The notes beneath the pieces were generated by a model. That model saw nothing but the letters and a program-made list of their open reading frames with translations. It had not been told where the DNA came from and made no database searches. From Protula sp. h YS-2021 (taxonomy: Eukaryota > Annelida > Polychaeta > Sabellida > Serpulidae), in contig OX457028.1 in assembly GCA_949752745.1 (NCBI GenBank), positions 8,574,922-8,638,921 on the forward strand: DNA of 64,000 nucleotides. Direction: 5' to 3'. Both the position numbers and the translations under genes were made by a program. Every line of letters begins with the position of its first letter. Position 1 is the first letter of the stretch. Below, in pieces: positions 35,500 through 48,700 of this stretch.

Positions 35500-36849
35500 G
35501 GTAGTAATTAACTGAATTGTCAAACCATTTGTTTCTCTCAGTTTTAAAGCGTTCAAATGTTTCAAAGTCAAATAAATAATCAAGTTTAAGGTGTGTTAGA
35601 TGAAAGAGCGCCGTTGGGTTAAGGAGTATGCGATGGATGGGGATCGGGGGGGGGGGAGAGGGGGTATGGGATGGGTGGGATCGGGGGAGTAGGTAGAGGT
35701 GTCGTTACAGGATGTTGTGACTCAGTTTTCTGGACCCAACTGAGTCACACTTTCCTTTTTGACTCACTTTCCTGACAACCCAGCGCGAACCCTGCAGTTC
35801 AGAAAAAAAGTTCTTCATTTTTTGGCCTAACAGTATTCGTTTTTTTTTTGTTAGCTCGCGAGATAGGTTTGGTCGACACGAGCTCTCCATAACTGTTCTA
35901 TCCAGCGTTCTGAAATTTTATGCAGTGACTATAAATATATATATATATTGTAGATGTGCACCTTGCATTATTTTTGAAATCGGGCAAAAATTGTCAAAAA
36001 TACAACTTGTTAAAAATGTATATTTTACGAGAACTGGTTCGCACGTTGATATTGTCCAGATGCGTTCTCCGAATCCGATTCAGCGTTCTGAAACTTTTTG
36101 CAGTGAAAATTTATATATTGTAGATGTGCAACGTCGTCTTATTTTTTAAATCGCCCAAAAATTGTTAGGCAATTGAATGCAGGGTTTTCAATTTCATTGA
36201 ATTTACTAACATCCAATGACGTAATGTTTCATGGCGAATATGTTTATGGCAAAATGGAATTTTGTTGATTTTTGCCGATATATTTCTATCATTTCTTTCT
36301 GTCCTTATCCCAACTGAATTCAGTCGAAATGCAAAAACTTTTCGGCAAACATGTAAATACGAATACGCTTATGGCCAAGACATTTCGAATTTCAAATGCA
36401 AGGGTATCGGGTAAAAAATGAAAGAAACGATAGAATAAAAAAGAAGAAATAGCAAAAAAAGAGCAAAAAAAAAAAAAAAAAAAAACCGCTCATACTCGGA
36501 ACATACAGGATATGAAAGCTGAAACCTTTAGCCCGCCTGTGCCTGTACGAGTAGCGTCGCCGCGTCCCGAAAACAACAAACCGCCACTACGTAAATTTTT
36601 AAAATGGCATACGGGTTGTTAAAAGCTGTTTGGTGCAATAGAAATTTGGCGTTTGGGCAAAATCTCAGAATCATTTCTTTCATTTCTTGCCCAGTTAGAC
36701 TGTATTCGACACGCAGAATTTTTTTGTATTCGGAACGTCCAAAGTGTGATTTGGCTTATAGGACAGAAATGGTCAGAGATACGCAGCTTGAAACAACCAG
36801 CGATACCAATAATACTAGTATTATTAGTATTATTTCAATTTTGTTTCAG
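35500..36849. other. Region upstream of the ZZEF1-like exons
   Basis: It holds a G-rich stretch (35640-35700), two copies of a ttctgaaa-tt-tgcagtga / tgtagatgtgca block (about 35910 and 36090), and a poly-A tract (36468-36485). The first exon or exons of the ZZEF1-like gene should lie here or be missing; I could not identify them. A frame from the ATG at 36604 runs into the first exon but through intron-like sequence. Confidence 0.4.
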
Positions 36850-39761
36850 GATGATGATGCGAATTCAGATGGAGAAATAGAAACAGGTTTGTTCTCAAAC
36901 TTTTCAGTACGGCATGTATTTACCTTCTGGCATTTTTTTTTAAATCACAGGGCGTAAGTGCTAAGCCGTGGACTTAACTGTCAAATTAATAATAATTTGT
37001 CTTGCCATTTACCAAATATGTATGTACGGTATCTACTTCGAGATTAAATATCCTGTATTTCACCTGTTTAATTTTTTATATATATTGTTTGTTTTTGATT
37101 AAGATAAAGATGTGTCTGCGAGCTTGGAGCTGGGCCATCTCTTTGATCCGTCGCTGTTACGCAGTGCTGCCTCAAAGGTCAAGTAAGTCACGTGCCTGTT
37201 TCTCAAGGTCAAGTAAGTCATGTGCCTGTTTCTCAAGGTCAAGTAAGTCACGTGCCTGTTTCTCAAGGTCAAGTAAGTCACGTGCCTGTTTCTCAAGGTC
37301 AAGTAGGTCACGTGCCTGTTTCTCAAAGTTAAAACTAACTGCTCTTCTGTTTAAGGTTGCGTAGTTGTTTGCTACGTGTGAAGTTCACAAACATATTACT
37401 TCACGACGTGAAAAGTTCACTGTGTGTGTGTGTGTGGAGGTTGTCAGTACTGTGACAGCAGTGGATGATATTTGACAGTTTGTTTAAAAGATGAAGGAAA
37501 AACACAATTTCACATTTTGTTGATTATTGTGACGTCAGAGGTGTCACCCTTGTGTGTGTTGCAGAGATGACATGCCGGAGAATGTCCTTCAGCAACACAG
37601 CAGTCAGCTGCACAGGTGGCTGGACGAGCGGCAGCAGAGGAATGAGGTGAGTGCCGCCTGAAACAGCTGCCAGCTGTACCAGTAGCTGGATGAGAGGCGT
37701 CAGAAGAATGAGGTAAGTGGCACAGGAAACAGCTGTCAGCTGTACCGAAAGCTGGGTGTGAGGGAGCAGAGGAATGGGGTAAGTGGACAGGAAACAGCTG
37801 TCAGCTGTACCGATAGCTGGATGAGAGGCGGCAGAGGAATGGGGTAAGTTCTGCCTGAAACAGCTGCCAGCTGTACCGATAGCTGGATGTGAGGCCGCAG
37901 AGGAATGGAGTAAGTGGCACAGGAAGCAGCTGCCAGCTGTACCGATAGCTGGATGAGAGGCGACAGAGGAATGGGGTAAGTGCCGCCTGAAACAGCTGCC
38001 AGCTGTATCGCCAGCTGGACGATCAGCAGCAGAGGTAAGTGCCACATGAAGCCGCCTGTCTGTATGTCCGGCATCGGCTGTCTGTGTGTCCGTCACCGGC
38101 TGTTACTTCCACCCTCGTAATTCGTTTCACATGATATTTGCTATAGATACAGTATGACCCGTCATAGTAGGTAGGTGTACGCGATGTTTATTTTGACTTG
38201 GACCTAATTTCAGGGCCACAGTGGCCACCGTCTTAGCTTTCTGTTCTGGTTGGGGACTGAGATCTCTACGATGGCTTGCTCTGTTTGCAGGAGACTGTTA
38301 CTCTGTCACAGTTTTACGACATGATGATGAACAGATCGGTGTCGCGAGAAGACTGCGTGAGGGTAAGTCCAAGCTGGTGCGGGTGAGGGTAAGCCTTCCC
38401 CTCACTCGCTCCTTGTCAGTCCCAGCTGGTCACCTGTGAGGGTAAGTCTTCCCCTCGCTCCTTGTCAATCCCAGCTGGTACGTGTGAGGGTACCCCTTCC
38501 CCACGCTCGCTCCTTATCAATACGAACTGGCACTCGATAGTTACTGGCAGAATCATGGTCCGCTCTCATCGCTGGTCACGCTTCGCATCGTTCTCTCTGA
38601 GAAATAATTATGACAGATTTTAAAATAACATATAAGTAGTTTATAGGTCAACTTCGTTCTTATTTAAATGTTAGGCACGAAGCTAAAGTTAAATCAAACA
38701 CCAAACCTTTGTTGTCCTTAAATGTAGTTGAGTACCCGCGAAGGGCGGTCTTCAATCAATCCTTGAATCCAGTAGAGTTCAATAACTACTTGTCTTATCT
38801 GATCTTACCTTATCCTCGTTCAAATATTGGTTCTTATTTGAAACTAGCACGGCTTGTATTGACCTTTTCTGTGATGTATATTTGCTGATGTGTGGTGTGT
38901 GGTTGTTGTCACAGGCTTTCCAGCAGTTCGACGTGGAGGGCGACGGCACGGCCGACATAAGCTCTATGCTCGAGGTGCTCAAGTCGACCAGCGGCGTCAG
39001 CGTGACCGGTGACCTCGGTCACGTGGTCAGGTCGCTGCAGGCGTGCTCGCTCACCCCGGGCTTCATCGACGTCTATAACGAGGACAAGGAGAGTGTCGGA
39101 CAGCACGGCAGCAGGGTCTTAAATGTAAGGGGACGTCATAGCGGGTCTCTCACAGCGGGTCTGTCACGGTGGGTCTGTCACAGCGGGTCTTAAAGGCGGG
39201 TCTCTCATAGCGGGTATGTCACAGTGGGTCTGTCAGCGGGTCTGTCACAGCGGGTTTGTCACAGCGGATCTGTGGAAGCAGTGGCCTTGTAAAGTCGCTG
39301 AAACTTTCTGTAAAATCTGATGCTGTATTAAAGCAGGCTACTTTTTAGGCGGCTTTGGCTGCTGTATATGTGACAGAAAGTGAAACCACTATGATTAACC
39401 AATATGATTAAGCAACATTGTAGCAAATATGGGAATACATGACGAGAGAAATTCATAACTATGCCCATGCTGAAAACAAGTGATCAGCTTTATTTTTTTC
39501 TAACTGATCCACTGTAACGTGTTTTGCAGATCCGCCGAAACATGTTTGGCAGATACACTGTAGCATATGTGACAGATCCGCTGTAACATGTTTGGCAGAT
39601 CCGCTGTAACATGTTTGGCAGATCCGCCGTAACATGTATTCATATACCACCACAAGCGCCTTTAGGATCGCTAGCTGATACAATACCAATGGCACGAGTA
39701 GCAGTAGTGAGCTGGTTGTGCTTTGTTAATACCGGCCGTCGATGTCTGAAATGTCGTCTTT

Positions 39762-39799
<38 letters not shown>

Positions 39800-42700
39800 C
39801 GAGGATGTCACGTGATGATGTTGGAGTATTTTGTGTCCTTCGTTTCAGTTTTTGTTGAGGAACAGAGCACCAAGCAGTACACTGCCATTTCCCATACTGA
39901 ATGGCTTTAACAACACCTCGAGTATGCGAGTATCCGCTCTTAGCAGCCATTTCACGAAACTCAAAGAAACAGGTATACGTTTGTTTGGGGTCTTTTCTGT
40001 CGGGTGACCTTGAATAATTTATGCCATGAACGTAGCCACTCATGCTTAAGTGTTTTTAAGAAGTTACTAACACGAAGACTATCTGCGATATCTTTTGAGG
40101 CACATTGCAGGTATTTTTTTATATAATACTTAAAGAACGGTACCAGGGACGGGTACTTTGGATGGTTTTTGCATCAGTCAGCGCACGCCGTTATTGTTAT
40201 GATCAAAGCTTAGTTATAACAATCACGCGGAAAGCAAATTACACTATTAGAAAAAAATATTTTTTTTCTGTCAAGTCTGAAATAAGGCAATATCAACAAA
40301 GTGAGTCTATTCCGGAATACCCTCGGGAGCTTCTGTCTATTCCCGGAATAGACTCGTGAGGTTCTGTCTATTCCCGGAGTAGACTCGTGAGGTTCTGTCT
40401 ATTCCCGGTATAGACTCGTGAGGTTCTGTATTCCCGGAATAGACGCGTGAGGTTCTGTCTATTCCCGGAATAGACTCGTGAGGTTCTGTCTATTCCCGGT
40501 ATAGACTCGTGAGGTTCTGTATTCCCGGAATAGACGCGTGAGGTTCTGTCTATTCCCGGTATAGACTCGTGAGGTTCTGTCTATTGCCGGAATAGACTCG
40601 TGAGGTTCTGTATTCCCGGAATAGACGCGTGAGGTTCTGTCTATTCCCGGAATAGACTCGTGAGATTCTGTCTATTCCCGGTATAGACTCGTGAGGTTCT
40701 ATCTTTTCCCGGAATAGACTCGTGAGGTTCTGTCTATTCCCGGAATAGACTCGTGAGGTTCTGTCTATTCCCGGTATAGACTCGTGAGGTTCTGTCTATT
40801 GCCGGAATAGACTCGTGGGGTTCTGTATTCCCGGAATAGACGCGTGAGGTTCTGTCTATTCCCGGAATAGACTCGTGAGGTTCTGTCTATTCCCGGTATA
40901 GACTCGTGAGGTTCTGTCTATTGCCGGAATAGACTCGTGGGGTTCTGTATTCCCGGAATAGACGCGTGAGGTTCTGTCTATTCCCGGAATAGACTCGTGA
41001 GGTTCTGTCTATTCCCGGTATAGACTCGTGAGGTTCTGTCTATTGCCGGAATAGACTCCCGGAATATTCCCGGAATAGTCTCATTTTAAAACTGACAGAT
41101 GCCGAAACAGTGAGGTCTTTTTTTTTCTTTGGTCAGTTGCGTGCCGGCAGCGGGAGGAAACCATGCTAGCGAACGGCGAGGAACTGAAGCCAATCACAAA
41201 GTGTTTTAGTTCTGTAGACGTCTCCTCCAATAAGAACGATTCACACAGGCTGACCAATGCGGACTTCTCTTCCTACTGGCAAAGTGACGGCTCGGCGAGG
41301 TCGCATTGGATCAGGTTTTTTTTTGTTACTTTTTCTCTCAAGATACAAAATACAAAGTAAGTGATGGGAAAATTAAAAACGTCCCTTATTTTCCGAGTCT
41401 TTTGCATGTTAAGTTAAATATAGGAGCTGTATGTGGGTGGGATGAAATGACTTACAGCGCGTGTTGGTGAGTTGTGTGGCATGTGATGAGGATGCTAAGG
41501 ACGAGAGAGGGTGAGAGGAGGCGGAGGGGTGGGGGTGAGAGAAGGCGGTGGGGTGGGGGTGAGAGGAGGCGGTCGGGTGGGGGTGAGAGGAGGCGAACGG
41601 GTGGGGGGGGGGTGTGGTTAGGACGCGGATCAAGAGTAACTTGATGATCAAGAATCTGACAATGGCGAGACGGGGTGGGAGGGGGTGTAGGGGGAGGAGG
41701 GGGGTTGTAGGTATTGGTTTACGTGATGTTTGTGGTCAGGATGCGGATGAAGACCAACGTGGTGATCAAGCAGCTGACGGTCGGGGTGTCGGCGGGAGAT
41801 CAAAGCTACATGCCCCAGGTGGTCACCGTCGCCGTGGGCAAGAACTTACACTCGCTCAGGGAGATCAAAGAAGTCAGAATTCCTAGGTAAACCATTGTAT
41901 GCTGAAAAAAAAAATCGCATAACAGAAAAAAAAATGAAAAAGGCTAATTCAGTTGTTTCATAGTTGTTAATATCCTGTCTTGTTGTGTCAAAACGTTGTA
42001 AAAAGATCGTGAGAAAGAATTTTTGGAAGTCGTGTCGAAAATGAGACTAAAACAGACTCTCTAGTAATTGGCATGAATCTTTTCATGTTCAGGCTCAACG
42101 TGAGTAGAATATTCGGTGGCAGTGTAAATATATCAGTGTAAAAATAAATAAATAAACTAAGACAAACAAAAACTGATTTTTTAGTCACGTGACGGGTGAC
42201 GTCATCTTGCTGGAGAGCGCCAAAATGTACTACCCGCTCATACAGATCAATATCAAGCGTTGCCATAGCGACGGCTGCGATACCCGGATACACAGCATTA
42301 AGACTTTAGGATACAGGTACTTATGTACTTGTTTACTTGTAGATATCAGGCAATAAAATGAGCTTTTGTTTAGCTTTGAACATCGCGATAGATCATATAT
42401 AATCAGTTAAAAAAGGTGTTAAATTATTTTGTGGAAAACTTAAGTGAAGATACATGCATCAAGAAAACGTGCTAACCCCATGTAGGCAGTGCCTTATTTT
42501 TACTCTGAGTGATATTTTCAGAATCATCAAGGAGCAGGGAATAAGCGTCATGGACGCCTCGGCAACCTGGTATCTACAGGTAACAGATCTCCACTTTTTT
42601 TTTTTTTTTATAACGGATTTTGAAGGTTGCTACGGCCATCCATATAACCTCCAACATGCTGATCTACTTACCTTTCTGTTGGCTTAAGTTTCTAAGTTAT

Positions 42701-45700
42701 CGTCATTTAATCATTTCCAAACACCACTAAATATGAAGAAGAGAAACAAAGGGGGGTGGTGTTTATGTTGTCAGGTGCTGGCAGCGACAGCCAACGCCTG
42801 CCTGCCGACGGCGCCGCATCTGCGGGACTCGATCCTGTCCCACAGCCTGACCGCCCTGGCGAGCATGGGCCCGCTGAGTCTGTGCCCCGTCAGCAGTGAG
42901 AAGCCTGCCTTCCTCACGCAGCATGTGCTCAGCCAGATGGACCAGTTCATGCACGACATCGCCGTGTAAGCTCACAGTGTCACTTCCTGTGGTTGACGTG
43001 TTAAGCTCACAGTGTCAATTCCTGTGGTTTACGTGTTAAGCTCACAGTGTTACTTCCTGTGGTTAACGTGTTAAGCTCACAGTGTCACTTCCTGTGGTTG
43101 ACGTGTTTAGCTCACAGTGTCACTTCCTATGGTTGACCTGGAGGCTCTAGTGTTACGTCCTGTGGTTGGCGTATAACCTCACTGTGTCACTTCCTGTGGT
43201 TGACGTGTAAGCTCATAGTGTCACTTTCTGTGGTTGACGTGTAGGCTGTAGTGTCACTTACTGTGGTTGACGTGTTGAGCCCATAGTGTCACTTCCTGTG
43301 GTTAACGTGTTAAGCTTACAGTGTTACTGCGTGTGGTTGACGTGTGAGCTCATAGTATAACGACATGTGATTGAACCTTTAGGTCATAGGTTCACTTCCT
43401 GTGGTTGACGTGTAGGCTCTAGTGTCATGTTCTGTGATTGACGTGCAAGCGCATAGTGTCACTTCCTGTAACTGATCTATCGCCTGTAGTGTCACGTTCT
43501 GTGATTGGCGTGTTAAGCCCATAGTGTCACTTCCTGTGGTTGACGTGTTTAGCTCACAGTGTCACTTCCTGTGGTTGACGTGTTAAGTTCACAGTGTCAC
43601 TTCCTGTGGTTGACGTGTTAAGCTCACAGTGTCACTTCCTGTGGTTGACGTGTTAAGTTCACAGTGTCACTTCCTGTGGTTGACGTGTTCAGTTCACAGT
43701 GTCAGATCCTGTGATTGGCATGTAAGCTCACTGTGTCATTTCTTGTGGTTGACATGTAAAGCTCACAGTGTCACTTCCTGTGGTTAACGTGTTAAGTTCA
43801 CAGTGCCACTTCCTGTCGTTGACGTGTTAAGTTCACAGTGTCACTTCCTGTGGTTGACGTGTTAAGTTCACAGTGTCAGATCCTGTGATTGGCATGTAAG
43901 CTTACAGTGTCACTTCCTCTGGTTGACGTGTTAAGCTCACAGTGTCATTTCATGTGGTTGACGTGTAAGCTCACAGTGTCACTTCCTGTGGTTGACGTGT
44001 TAAGCTCACAGTTTCACTTCCTGTGGCTGACGTGTTAAGCTCAGAGTGTTACTTCCTGTGGTTGACGTGTAAGTCAACATAGCTTGCTATGTGGCATATA
44101 GTTGTGGTGAAATGACTCATTTTACTTGAATACTGAAAATCGTCTTTGCTCCTTATTTATTACAAACAGTATTTTCTGAAACTAGCACCTTCAAGTGTTT
44201 GAGGTTCCATAAAATTTCTCAGTCCGACAGATTCACTGAAAATTTCAGTGATTTTGTAGTCACTGATTTGAGAATCACTGTAATATATATATATTGCAGT
44301 AATGGCACAGAAGACTTGTCGGCGGAGGGCCTGAAGGTGTTGCTGTCGTTTAGCATAGCCCGCGGCTCCGTCAGCGGCGTCATGCGCAGTCTCTTGTTGC
44401 TGCAGCAACAGCCTCAGATTGAGCTCGACTGCGCCGCTCTGCTGAAAAACGTGCAAGTGGTCACGGATAACTTCTGGAAGAAGCAGGGACAGGCCATGCA
44501 AGTAAGTACCGAGGCACAAGCCGTGTACTCGCGTCGTCAAGTACTTAGGAACAAACCCAGGGACAGTCAGTACCTCCTGGCTATATGAGATGCGAAACAA
44601 AGAAAGTAGTGTCTTAGGGATTGTTTTTCTACATCTGAAAGTGCTCAACCTTGCCTCACCCCCTCCCTTGTCTCTCTGTGATACTTTACATCAGTATATG
44701 TTGTCACCATAACTCACCCTTACCCTCCCCCTCCCCCATACAGAGGGGTGTGGGGGTGCGGGGAGGGATGTGAGGGGGGAGGGGGAGGGGGGCCTAAAGG
44801 AGGAGATGAGCGGTCCCACGAACGTGCTGGCGGGCAACTGTACCACGGCTCAGCCTTACCCTCCCCCTCCCCGCCACACCCCTCTGTATGAGATATGTAA
44901 CAGTGGCGTACATTGTCAGGTGACCTTGGCGGGCTGCGACGGCGGACAGAAGGAGGAAACGAGCGGTCCCACGAACGTTCTGGCGGGCAACTGGACCACG
45001 GCTCAGCCTTACCTCAGCGGCGACGGGCGCACCAAAGTCAACATGTTTTTCAGATCGTCCGAGTTTATCCAAGTATGTATGTTTTGGTGATTTACTAGGG
45101 GGCGGGGGCGGAGTGGCTGGACTTGCATTTTCCCAAAAAAAAGGTAATACTTCAGTTTTTTTTATTGTGCTTTGGTTTCGACTCAAGGTCCGCTTGAGCC
45201 TGAATGGTGGAAGTGTAAAATTAAGTCAAGTTAATGCTGGTAACGTTTTTGTTTCTCACCAAAAAATGCCCAAGGTACTTTGTTTCACTGATTTAAATTG
45301 CACACGCACACAGTTTTCCTCCTACAACCCACACACCAACTCTCTATAATGTCGAAGAGCTTAAACTCGGGGTGGGGACAACTCGACCCTTCGCCAACTC
45401 GGCCCTTTTTGGACAACTCGCCCCGTAATCCTTGGGACGACTCGGCCCCTTGCGAAAGACGACTCGGCCCCTAACTGCTAACTCAGACCCAGTGTTTTAC
45501 CCAGGATGGGAGGACAGGGGGCTTAATATCCCCCTCTGTAAAGAAAAATAGGGGCGTTTTTCCCCATGTTGAGACAATGTTCAGTTCTGGTTTCTGTCTC
45601 ATTCTTAGCCTGAATTTTAGCTGAGTTATTCAGTAAACCGAATCAGGGGAAGCGAGCTGGTGGTACACCCGTGTGCTGGCGTACATCTCTGCGCCTGTCA

Positions 45701-48700
45701 TTTGGCCATGAAGGCCGCAGTGGTTGAATATCGGAATCTTTTCCTATACATCGTACGCAGAGTTGTCCGAGTTGACCTAGGTCACTTGGTGAATTCCTGA
45801 CCGGACAGACGTTAATTCTTGCTTTGATTGGTTGATACCAGCGACATTATGCTGAAGCGCGGGAGTGTGATTGGTGAAAAAATAACCTCGCTATTGTGAC
45901 GTCAGGTGACCAAAAAATAGTCTCTCTGTTATGATGCCAGATGATGAATAAGTAACCTCTCCATTGTGACGTCAGGTACGAATAAATAAACCCTATTGTG
46001 ACGTCAGGTAGCGAATAGCAACTCTGTATTCTGACGCCAGGCAACGAATGAATAACCTCTGTATTGTGACGTCAGGTGAATAAATAACTTCTCTGTTGTG
46101 ACGCTAGCTGACGAAAAAATTAAATCTATTGTGACGTCAGGTGACGAAGAAAATAAATCTATTGTGACGTCAGGTGACGAAGCTGCGACTGAAGGTCGAC
46201 AAGGGACCGCGCGGGGCCCGCAAGGGCATGGTCTTCGTCTACAAGTGCAGCGAGCCGGACTTCCACCTGGAGCGGCACGTGCGGCGGTTTGAAGAGTACG
46301 ACGCGTGGGAGTCTGCCCAGTACGCCTCCTGCCAGCGGGTCCGGGCCGAGGGTATCGCGGGCAGGCCCGATAACCCCGTAGCCTTCTTCACGGTGGAGGA
46401 CGAGTGGTGAGAACTTGCTGCGGCTTTTCTTGTCAACACTAAAAAAAAAATGGTGAAACATAGCATCTTTAAAAGATAAATTTTCTAATTGCTTATTTGA
46501 ACCCCCTTATTGCGTGAAAAAGCCCATTTATTTTACTCTGGCGGTGTCTTAATTGATGGCGTACGAAGCAAACAGTGGTATTTTTGCAGTCAGTATGGAA
46601 AACATCACAAAACACACGATGTACTTAACATCGTCTAATTCATAATAGGTTGTTATTGTTCAAGACTTCATGAACTAAAAATAGCATCACAGGGCCGTTC
46701 AGTCGGATCCGAAACCGTCCCGCCCGTATGGCGTTATCACTGTACGTGACGCTTGGATGGTGTATCACCCCCCTCCCCCCCGAAAAAAAAAAGATGGCCA
46801 CTATCACCCGCAACTTATAAAACGGCAGACCTCGGATGAGATCTGTCTGTTATCTGGTTTTGTCATTGTACGTGATGCTCGGCCTCCCCCCCCCCCCCCC
46901 AAAAAAAAAAAAGTAAAGAAAAGATGGCCACCATCACCCGCGTTAACCGTGCGTATCGATGTGTGTTGCGACCCAGGGACGAGGTGGAGATCGTGCTGGA
47001 TGTGTGCCCGGTGGGCCGCTACGTGTGTGTCAAGTTCCTGGAGCCCCGTCAGCCCAGCGCTGAGCGCCTCGGCATTGTCGGTATCAAGTTCTACGGCTTC
47101 TACAGGAGAGGTTTGGCACCCTCATCACTTCCTTTTTTTCAATTTTCTTTCTTTTATTGTTTTCTTCTTTTGAGGCTTCTTGATGAGTAATATTTCACTA
47201 CGAATCGTGAATAGTTTGGTTATCTAAAAATAATAAAATTAAAAAACAAAAAGACTGTACCTTGGATAGATGTGGGCGTCCTTGATTTACGTGTATTTGG
47301 GGATGAGGAATGTAGTTTAAATTTTTGAAAGGTGCTTGATTTTTTTCTTTGTTTTGTTTCGAGTTGAAATGGAATTATAGAAAAACAGTCCATGATAAAC
47401 ATCGTTCTTTTTAGATAAGATTTAAAATAATCTATTCAACAATAAACAGATAAATAAATATAAAGTAAACAATAGACAAATAATAAATGAATAAATACTA
47501 AGATTTTAAGTTTAAGTTATGCCTTGGTTCAAGTGGGCGCATTGATTTAGGTGTATTTGTGGATGATGTCAACGTAAACAAAGTAGTTCCGCTCACGAAT
47601 CCGTTGGTGGATGGACACACAGTTGCCGTTAGAGTGCTGCGTTTTATTGTTGCTTTAGCAAGAGATCAGGTAGCCAATGAAATCGCGTTCCTGTTCAGAC
47701 TGACGTCATGTCTTTATGTGCACAACATGTGATGCTTCCATTTGGAATGATGGGTATTTAATGACATAACATGTAAATCAGAAAGAAATAATTGCAGATC
47801 ACAAAAATTAATATAGTCTAAACCAGCACCAAAACCCCACGTTATAAAGGTTGGTCTGTTAATTTTTGAATAAACGATTTTGAATAAACAAATAATCGAG
47901 TTCGGTTCTGTGTAGTTATTGTTGTATGTTGTAAGGCTCCGCCAAAGAAAGCGATGCCATACGCCAAGCCGCAGCACCTCGACATGACCGCCATCAGCAT
48001 ACAGCTGCTGTGGCAGCTGTTCCAGGTGCAACGCCATTTACTTCCTTTTCCACCCCCCACACCCCCGAACCGTATCTGCAGACGCCTACTACCCCCTCCA
48101 TGAACCCCACCCATGAGCGCCAGCAGCATACAGCTGCTCTGGCAGCTGTTCCAGGTGCAACGCCATTCACTTCCTTCTCCATCCCCCCCACACCCCGAAC
48201 CGTATCTGCAGACGCCTACTTCCCCCTCCATGAACCCCCCCCCCCCCATGAGCGCCAGCATCTTACAGCTGCTCTGACAGCTGTTCCAGGTGCAACGCCA
48301 TTCACTTCCTTCTCCACCCCCCACACCCCGAACCGTATCTGCAGACGCCTACTACCCCCTCCATGAACCCCACCCATGAGCGCCAGCAGCATACAGCTGC
48401 TCTGGCAGCTGTTCCAGGTGCAACGCCATTCACTTCCTTCTCCATCCCCCCCACACCCCGAACCGTATCTGCAGACGCCTACTACCCCCTCCATGAACCC
48501 CCCCCCCCCATGAGAGCCAGCAGCATACAGCTGCTCTGACAGCTGTTCCAGGTGCAACGCCATTCACTTCCTTCTCCATCCCCCCCACACCCCGAACCGT
48601 ATCTGCAGACGCCTACTACCCCCTCCATGAACCCCCCCCCCCATGAGCGCCAGCAGCATACAGCTTCTCTGACAGCTGTTCCAGGTGCAACGCCATTCAC

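Noticed and set aside
36604..36849. ATG frame running into the first ZZEF1 exon
   Set aside because: Reads through an AT-rich stretch ending in a good acceptor; there is no similarity to the family's N-terminus.
37502..38096. Minus-strand frame of about 190 codons
   Set aside because: Antisense of the exon-3-derived tandem array.
40305..41075. Possible CRISPR-like array
   Set aside because: Units are contiguous without unique spacers, and the genome is animal.
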